Source of the DNA: Pseudomonadota bacterium
GTDB lineage: Bacteria > Pseudomonadota > Gammaproteobacteria > Enterobacterales > Enterobacteriaceae
Length of the DNA: 11,959 bases
Reading direction: 5' to 3'
Assembly: GCA_023454395.1 (NCBI GenBank)
Contig: JAEYFY010000398.1
Coordinates: 1 to 11,959, forward strand
Positions 7,112 through 11,959 of this stretch are shown one piece after another (positions within the stretch are counted from its first letter, which is position 1; each line of letters opens with the position of its first letter). Both the position numbers and the translations under genes were made by a program. A model generated the notes under the pieces. The model had not been told where the DNA came from and ran no database searches. It saw nothing but the letters and a program-made list of their open reading frames with translations.

Positions 7112-10018
7112 TTAGTAATAATAATTTGTCGATATTTTATCCACACTCTCTTCACCTTCATTATAAATATAATTAATATTCCCTTTAACTTGAGTATGTA
7201 TAATCGCTTTTTTATTTCCTAATCGCACAAATCCTGTCGGTAATGTTTTCTTTTTATACGAAAGTTCACTAACAGACATAAGATCTGTAGAAGCAATTTG
7301 ATATTCAACATGGGTAAACTGCTGTTTATATTTAGTATATAAATCATCCAGCTTTTCTTTGATTTTATTTAAATCAATCTGTTCAGAATTTCTACTCTCT
7401 TCAACAAAATGATTTACTTCAGTTTTTAAATTAGAACGCAGTGAGCGCCCCTGTTTATCTAACTGATAATTTGCTGTAAAATAAGGCTTAAATTTTTCAT
7501 TCATATTATTTTTTGTTTGAGAAGACAATGTCTCTTTTCTTTCCTTTAATGAGGATAAAAAACGATCAATATTATATTGTCTATTTTCTTTTGTTATTTG
7601 ATCCTGAAAAATATCTTCTTTACTTTGGAATGGAGCAGTCATTAAATTTTTATTAATACTATTTTTTAATTTATTTATTGCCTTTTTATCTGATGATAAG
7701 TTTAAATAGATGCTATCTAATTTAGATATACTATTAGAAATATGATATGTCTCTGGATATTTTTCTAATAATCCATTTATTTTTAATACTCTTTTATAAA
7801 TTCCCTTTATATTTTTTTTATCTTGATCTAATTTTTCTGCGCTTATTAATTTCTCACTTTTAAAAAGTGTAAAACTTAACAAGCTATTTATTCTTTTTTT
7901 CACCATTAATTCGAAATCTTTTACAGACGTTAATGGATACCACTGAATAACATTATCAGAATTGCTCGTAGAAGGCGTAAATTTTAAATCACGATAAATA
8001 TCAACACCAAGTTCTAATAAGTTGAGATCAAGACTTTTTGTTTTTTTTGTCACATCGATTTTACCATAATCGATAAATTTATTAAGATTTAAATCTAGTT
8101 TTAATAAATTTAAAATAAAGTTTATACCAATAGCATTTCTGGGTACGGTGAGTTCCATATTGGGATTGATCATTACATCTACATCAAAACTGGCTTCACT
8201 TCTTACCTCAGTTCCTAACGAGAGACTTATATCGTGATCAATTTCAAGGGTAGAATTATTGATTAATTCATTTTCATTTTGATTTAATCCTTGATTAATA
8301 AAGTTTGGGATCTCATTAATATCAAGGCTAAATGAAAAATTAGATTTTTTAGCATAAGTGGCACTTAATAAAGCGCTTGCCATGACAGGAGTAACAAAAC
8401 CATAGTTAACATTCCCTAAACCCCATCTTTTTTCATATCCACCAATCCCCGCTGATAAACCCGCAGCCAAAAGATTCTTATTATTATTAATAAAAGAGAA
8501 AGTAATCTTATTATCTTCACTTTTTGATAATGTGATAGAGTGCGATTTTACATAAGAAGCTAATAAAAAGGCGTTAACCCCTATATTATTTGGCAGTTGA
8601 AAAGCATTAATACCAAAGAAGGCTCGAACATCATTATGGTGATTAATGGTAATACTTTCCTTATCTTTTAGCGACTTAACTAATGAATGAATCACCTCAC
8701 CTTGTGTTATACCATTTTTTACACCTTTAACAGCACGATTTAACACATCATAGCTTTTCCCTATATTTTCTTTAATACCATTTAATGCCATCGGCTTGCT
8801 GTTATATGCAGAAGTCGAAGAGTTAATAAGCTGCTTTATATTACAAAATAATCCTCTAAATCCAGGATCAACAGCTTTTGCAATATTTTTCATCATTGCC
8901 TTATGTTCTTTTAATGCATATTGCTCTTTAGCCTTATTAATATTTAATCGGGCATTATCAATAAAAGAAGAGAAAAAAGGGATATTTCGGCTACTAAAAT
9001 TGCCAACTGTTTGAGTAGAAAATGGTTGTCCTGAATGATAATTTTTATAATTATTTTCACCTATCATTGAGTAAAAAGATAAAGGTGGTTCTTGCTTTAA
9101 ACGAGTAACTTCATATTGATAATTTTTAATCGCAAAAATATTCAAAGGGTCAAGATAATATATTTTTATTTTATTCCCTTTATCTACAACGAGTTGTACT
9201 TTATTCAATATTGGTTTGATTGCTAATATTTTATCTGTATTTTTTAATGGAATTTTTATTTTATACTCTTCCATTTCTATTTTCGATCCATCAACTTGAT
9301 CTTCAGAAGCAATTTTATTAGGTAATCCTTGAGCATAAAGCGCATTATCTTTAAGTTTAATGGTTAAATCTAATCCTTTACGATTAATTTTAATTATATT
9401 ATTTTCTTTTAATTCCACAACATTATTAATGTTTGATAAATCTTGCTTTAGATTATCATCAACAATATATTTTTCATATTCAACAATAAAGTTACTACCA
9501 ATAGTATTTGATGAAGTATCATTTAAACTATATTCTTCTTCTACTTTGTTAAATTTAATTTTGTAGAGTTCACTACTATTATCTGTATTTTTATCTGTAT
9601 TGTTATATTTATTTCCAATCAAAAAACCATTATGATCAACATAAAGCTCTTTAAACTTCATATTGTCACCATCTTGGGACTCTATCTTAAAAAGATTATA
9701 TTTAAATCCTCCTTTAAAGTGTTTTTGATATAACCCCGTAAATAAGTCATGTGTTTTGCCTTTAATTAAGGTCAAGGAGCCATCATCTGAAAGCGTGATC
9801 CCCATATTATTAAGTAAAGGCGTATTTGTTGATCCTAAATATACATAGTTATTTGCATTATTTAGGCTAAATTTTTTTTCTTCTTTCTGTTTATCATTGT
9901 TTTTATGATAAATGTTATTACTATTAACCAGCCCTTCTACTGGATATTTTTCTTTTTTTCTATCAAAAACATCTATAGGTATTAGTATACTAGGAATCAT
10001 CCCTACTTTATTCGTCAT
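7112..10018 (-). CDS. AvrE/DspE-family (type III effector-like) protein, compact form
   Basis: The 968-residue product matches, in order, separated parts of Erwinia DspE (about 1,838 residues) as I remember it. Residues 61-140 (TPLLNNMGITLSDDGSL, then LYVDHNGFLIG) resemble the first beta-propeller blade region. Residues 226-300 (ALYAQG, then YKIKIPL, KPILNKVQLVVDKG) resemble the last. Residues 410-475 correspond to a helical stretch leading into the C-terminal domain. Residues 555-625 (FSFSLDINEIPNFINQGL) match the DspE segment KFKLTEDELPGFIHGL. Residues 815-956 (SLRSNLKTEV, then MSVSELSYKK and NINYIYNEGEE) match its end. AvrE-family proteins act inside plant host cells as membrane channels. 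No Sec signal peptide is visible; the first 50 residues are polar. The ATG has GAGG five bases upstream. Base use is far more A+T-rich and Asn/Lys-rich than the neighbours, suggesting transfer. No chaperone or secretion gene is adjacent. Confidence 0.82.
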   Translation of the reverse strand: MTNKVGMIPSILIPIDVFDRKKEKYPVEGLVNSNNIYHKNNDKQKEEKKFSLNNANNYVYLGSTNTPLLNNMGITLSDDGSLTLIKGKTHDLFTGLYQKHFKGGFKYNLFKIESQDGDNMKFKELYVDHNGFLIGNKYNNTDKNTDNSSELYKIKFNKVEEEYSLNDTSSNTIGSNFIVEYEKYIVDDNLKQDLSNINNVVELKENNIIKINRKGLDLTIKLKDNALYAQGLPNKIASEDQVDGSKIEMEEYKIKIPLKNTDKILAIKPILNKVQLVVDKGNKIKIYYLDPLNIFAIKNYQYEVTRLKQEPPLSFYSMIGENNYKNYHSGQPFSTQTVGNFSSRNIPFFSSFIDNARLNINKAKEQYALKEHKAMMKNIAKAVDPGFRGLFCNIKQLINSSTSAYNSKPMALNGIKENIGKSYDVLNRAVKGVKNGITQGEVIHSLVKSLKDKESITINHHNDVRAFFGINAFQLPNNIGVNAFLLASYVKSHSITLSKSEDNKITFSFINNNKNLLAAGLSAGIGGYEKRWGLGNVNYGFVTPVMASALLSATYAKKSNFSFSLDINEIPNFINQGLNQNENELINNSTLEIDHDISLSLGTEVRSEASFDVDVMINPNMELTVPRNAIGINFILNLLKLDLNLNKFIDYGKIDVTKKTKSLDLNLLELGVDIYRDLKFTPSTSNSDNVIQWYPLTSVKDFELMVKKRINSLLSFTLFKSEKLISAEKLDQDKKNIKGIYKRVLKINGLLEKYPETYHISNSISKLDSIYLNLSSDKKAINKLKNSINKNLMTAPFQSKEDIFQDQITKENRQYNIDRFLSSLKERKETLSSQTKNNMNEKFKPYFTANYQLDKQGRSLRSNLKTEVNHFVEESRNSEQIDLNKIKEKLDDLYTKYKQQFTHVEYQIASTDLMSVSELSYKKKTLPTGFVRLGNKKAIIHTQVKGNINYIYNEGEESVDKISTNYYY

Positions 10019-10059
10019 ATATGCCTCATTGTTTTCAAATCATGAAGCAATAATCAATA

Positions 10060-10089
10060 AGATAATCTGCAAACGATATCTTTTTACAA
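10060..10089 (-). promoter_or_regulatory. Possible promoter of the AvrE-like gene
   Basis: On the minus strand TTGTAA (10084-10089) and TTATCT (10060-10065) are 18 bases apart, giving a start near 10053 and a leader of about 35 bases. Because the ghrA terminator lies upstream, some promoter must exist within 10019-10148. No HrpL-type box (GGAACC with CCAC) is present. The specific boxes are tentative. Confidence 0.3.
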
Positions 10090-10148
10090 CCAGATTTTTA
10101 TGACAATATATAAAAATTAAAAAAAGTACCTTTTTTGAAAGTCCAGAC

Positions 10149-10184
10149 AAAAAAATAGGCAGCAAACTAAAGTTTGCCGCCTAT
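10149..10184 (-). terminator. Rho-independent terminator of ghrA
   Basis: ATAGGCAGCAAACT (10155-10168) and AGTTTGCCGCCTAT (10171-10184) form a 14-bp stem with one mismatch. On the minus strand it is followed by seven T's (10155 down to 10149). It lies 32 bases beyond the ghrA stop and separates ghrA from the AvrE-like gene. Confidence 0.9.
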
Positions 10185-10215
10185 TATCTAAAATTAAAAT
10201 ATAAATAAAATAGAC

Positions 10216-11157
10216 TTAGTAACCACTCTTCATATCAACCACACCCAAAGGTGCCTCTCCTTTTTCAATTCGCTGAATATTTTCAACAATCGTATCCATG
10301 GCAATATTCGGAATGGTAAAAGCAGCAATATGTGGCGTAATAGAAACACGAGGATGCGTCCAAAATGGGTGCATTCCCGCTAAAGGCTCTTGAGCAAAAA
10401 CATCAAGTGTTGCATCAGCAATATAGCCTTGATCTATAGCTTCCAATAAATCTTGATCGACTAAATGCGCACCTCGCGCCAAATTTATTAAATAAGAAGA
10501 AGGTTTAAGTTGCTCAAAGAGTGAGAAATTTAAAATACCATGTGTTTCTGGCGTATAAGGCAATAAGTTAATCAGTAAATTACACTCGCTTAGAAAATCA
10601 CTGAGTTGCTCTTTACCATAAAAACTTTCAACATTTTTAATTTGTTTTTTACTGCGACTCCAGCAACGAACGTTAAAGCCAAGTTCAGCAAGTTTAGTCG
10701 CAACACTTCCACCTAATGCACCGGCACCTAAAACACCAATCACAAAGTTATCATAAGAGTGCGCTGAAAGTTGTTTCCATAAACGTTGTGATTGTTGGCG
10801 TTTATAATCATCCATGCGACGAAAGTAATACATCACTTTAGCAATCGCATATTCTTGCATTTGAAGCCCCATTCCGGTGTCTTCCAAACGCATAACCGGA
10901 ACACCTGTTGGCAATGTGCCGGGCTTTTGTTGTTCTTGTTTTAAAATAGCATCAACACCCGCCCCTAACGCAAAAATACCTTTAAGGTGATTGCGACTTG
11001 CAAGCATTTCATAAGGAGGAAGCCAAACCATGGCATAATCTGCAGGTGCGTTATCACCAGGTTCCCAAATACGTATATTGGCATCAGGCAAACGCGCCTT
11101 CATGCCGTTTATCCATGTTTCTGCGTCAAAAAAAGGATGATAATAAATAATATTCAT
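10216..11157 (-). CDS. ghrA: Glyoxylate/hydroxypyruvate reductase A
   Basis: GhrA reduces glyoxylate to glycolate and hydroxypyruvate to glycerate with NADPH in the cytoplasm. The 313-residue product (E. coli 312) belongs to the D-2-hydroxyacid dehydrogenase family. The Rossmann motif is GAGALG (144-149), the arginine after the nucleotide site is WSRSKK (about 166-171), and the catalytic set is Arg228 (NLARG), Glu257 (FAQEP) and His276 (TPHIAA). The N-terminal MNIIYYHPFFD and LEDTGMGLQMQEYA (about 91-104) are family-typical. The start is at 11157, because GGAGGAAGG lies just upstream and the E. coli protein starts there; a longer frame from 11184 would contain this ribosome binding site. As in E. 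coli, the gene is beside a serine tRNA. Confidence 0.96.
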   Translation of the reverse strand: MNIIYYHPFFDAETWINGMKARLPDANIRIWEPGDNAPADYAMVWLPPYEMLASRNHLKGIFALGAGVDAILKQEQQKPGTLPTGVPVMRLEDTGMGLQMQEYAIAKVMYYFRRMDDYKRQQSQRLWKQLSAHSYDNFVIGVLGAGALGGSVATKLAELGFNVRCWSRSKKQIKNVESFYGKEQLSDFLSECNLLINLLPYTPETHGILNFSLFEQLKPSSYLINLARGAHLVDQDLLEAIDQGYIADATLDVFAQEPLAGMHPFWTHPRVSITPHIAAFTIPNIAMDTIVENIQRIEKGEAPLGVVDMKSGY

Positions 11158-11172
11158 TTTGCCTTCCTCCAG
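11155..11172 (-). promoter_or_regulatory. Ribosome binding site that fixes the ghrA start
   Basis: On the minus strand GGAGGAAGG stands five bases before the ATG at 11155-11157. The alternative upstream ATG at 11182-11184 would place this sequence inside the coding region and add nine residues absent from E. coli GhrA. Confidence 0.85.
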
Positions 11173-11251
11173 CATTTTTATCATAGGGTGCGAGGGTTAC
11201 GTTCTGATTTCAAGTCTCTTTGAATAAGTTGTTAATAAAAATGTTGAGAAT

Positions 11252-11311
11252 GTTAACCAGTTAACGAAAATCTACATTCTTTTTTCAATACGCCAATCTA
11301 TATACGTATTG
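11252..11311. promoter_or_regulatory. Palindromic elements upstream of ghrA
   Basis: Two copies of the self-complementary GTTAAC lie two bases apart (11252-11257 and 11260-11265), and a 7-bp inverted repeat CAATACG/CGTATTG follows (11286-11292 and 11305-11311). They sit about 95-155 bases upstream of the ghrA start, between ghrA and the divergent tRNA-Ser. They look like operator sites, but I cannot name a regulator and see no strong ghrA promoter. Confidence 0.25.
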
Positions 11312-11400
11312 GTTTACTGCATAATTTGTCTAGCATTTGTGCATATTGTTTTTTATTTGACTGCTTGATACAAAAGTTAAAGGAAAAATGCATTTAGCTG

Positions 11401-11429
11401 TTGACGCTTATGCTCCTTTTCCATATAGT
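11401..11429 (+). promoter_or_regulatory. Promoter of tRNA-Ser
   Basis: TTGACG (11401-11406) and TATAGT (11424-11429) are separated by exactly 17 bases, a strong sigma-70 promoter. The G+C-rich stretch just after the -10 (GCGCCCCG) is typical of stable-RNA promoters under stringent control. Transcription would begin near 11436, about 38 bases before the tRNA. Confidence 0.85.
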
Positions 11430-11473
11430 AGCGCCCCGTTGAGAGATGTTAAGTACATATCCAACAACAATAT

Positions 11474-11561
11474 GGTGAGATGTCCGAGAGGCTGAAGGAG
11501 CACGCCTGGAAAGTGTGTATACGGCAACGTATCGAGGGTTCGAATCCCTCTCTCACCGCCA
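11474..11561 (+). tRNA. tRNA-Ser (anticodon GGA)
   Basis: An 88-base class II tRNA. The acceptor stem GGTGAGA (11474-11480) pairs with TCTCACC (11551-11557), followed by discriminator G and an encoded CCA (11559-11561). The anticodon loop CTGGAAA (11506-11512) carries GGA at 11508-11510, reading UCC and UCU serine codons; its stem is CACGC/GTGTG with one G-U pair. The long variable arm (around GTATACGGCAACGTATC) and the T-loop GGTTCGAATCC are clear. The 3' end is intact, and no second copy of it is seen in the window. Its place beside ghrA equals serX in E. coli. Confidence 0.97.
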
Positions 11562-11570
11562 TATTCTAAG

Positions 11571-11607
11571 ATAGAGCCTAGCTTTTTAGTTAGGCTCTAT
11601 TTTTTTG
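11571..11607 (+). terminator. Rho-independent terminator of tRNA-Ser
   Basis: ATAGAGCCTA (11571-11580) pairs perfectly with TAGGCTCTAT (11591-11600) over a ten-base loop and is followed by T's to 11606. It lies ten bases after the tRNA CCA end. Confidence 0.92.
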
Positions 11608-11959
11608 TCTCTCTTCACTGAGTTGTTTATATCCATCTTTCTTCATTTTTTGGTGGCAGTGTTGTTAGTATACAATACATTTTTTATTTTATTTTTTGCT
11701 TAATCGTTTTATTTAATAATTTCCTATCATTTAATAATCTCTGATAATTAATTTTAATGAGTTAAAACAACTTATGTAGTTGTTATTTATGTCTATCCGA
11801 TTTTTATGATGTAAAAAGATTTTTATTATCCTATCTATAAACGACATTTATTCTAAAATAAAACGCTTTTTATAATTTTAAAATAAATTTAAACTTTATT
11901 TTCAAGCAAGCAACAGAATAAATACAACAAGATACATTACATTATCTATTTAGGTTAAC
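11608..11959. other. AT-rich stretch without a recognised gene
   Basis: After the tRNA terminator the sequence is highly A+T-rich with stops in all frames. I see no gene, tRNA 3'-end duplication or integrase fragment. The window ends with GTTAAC, the same hexamer that occurs twice upstream of ghrA. It may be the upstream region of a gene beyond the window. Confidence 0.5.

Noticed and set aside
9360..9566. Plus-strand frames within the AvrE-like gene (also 8796-9014 and 9912-10103)
   Set aside because: These are antisense shadows; their phenylalanine/serine/leucine richness just reflects the complement of an AT-rich Asn/Lys gene.
10019..10148. HrpL-type (hrp box) promoter before the AvrE-like gene
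   Set aside because: No GGAACC with a CCAC element at the required distance could be found on the minus strand.
11158..11184. Longer ghrA with nine extra N-terminal residues
   Set aside because: The extra codons contain the GGAGG ribosome binding site of the internal ATG, and E. coli GhrA begins at the equivalent of that ATG.
11474..11561. tRNA-Ser as an attachment site of a genomic island
   Set aside because: No direct repeat of the tRNA 3' end and no integrase fragment are visible in the window, and ghrA-tRNA adjacency is also the E. coli arrangement.
1..11959. CRISPR array, insertion sequence or prophage genes
   Set aside because: No regularly spaced repeats, transposase or phage-like reading frames are present on either strand.

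Overview
The window looks like chromosome of a Proteus-type enterobacterium (family Morganellaceae, probably Proteus mirabilis or a close relative). The DNA is A+T-rich, yet MurJ, RimJ, MdtH, YceB, YcdY and GhrA all resemble their Escherichia coli counterparts along their full length. The gene order is a shortened version of the E. coli serX-ghrA-ycdX-ycdY and yceB-grxB-mdtH-rimJ-yceH-mviM-murJ neighbourhoods. ycdX, grxB, yceH and mviM are missing from their E. coli positions. Identifications come from reading the translations against remembered families; no database search was run.

Left part (1-3330): an AT-rich gene-poor stretch (1-715) holds a clear hairpin terminator, a perfect 14-bp hairpin and a possible 35-codon ORF with a strong ribosome binding site. 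On the minus strand follow murJ (lipid II flippase), an N-truncated TetR-type regulator remnant, and rimJ (S5 N-acetyltransferase). Middle (3331-6874): mdtH and yceB form a short plus-strand operon ending in a strong terminator. Convergent to it on the minus strand lie ycdY (TorD-like chaperone) and, behind its own terminator, a 2-oxoglutarate/Fe(II) prolyl-hydroxylase-like gene with a good promoter.

Right part (6875-11959): a 968-codon, very AT-rich minus-strand gene encodes a compact member of the AvrE/DspE family, known as pore-forming type III effectors of plant-pathogenic bacteria. It sits between the terminator of ghrA and the promoter of the hydroxylase gene, with no secretion, chaperone or mobility gene in sight. 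ghrA (glyoxylate/hydroxypyruvate reductase) and an intact tRNA-Ser(GGA) with its own promoter and terminator complete the window; the last 350 bases hold no recognisable gene.

Most genes are independent housekeeping functions: envelope synthesis, ribosomal protein modification, drug efflux, an envelope lipoprotein, metal-enzyme maturation and glyoxylate metabolism. The AvrE-like gene is the outlier in composition, family and likely origin, and is the most interesting item.
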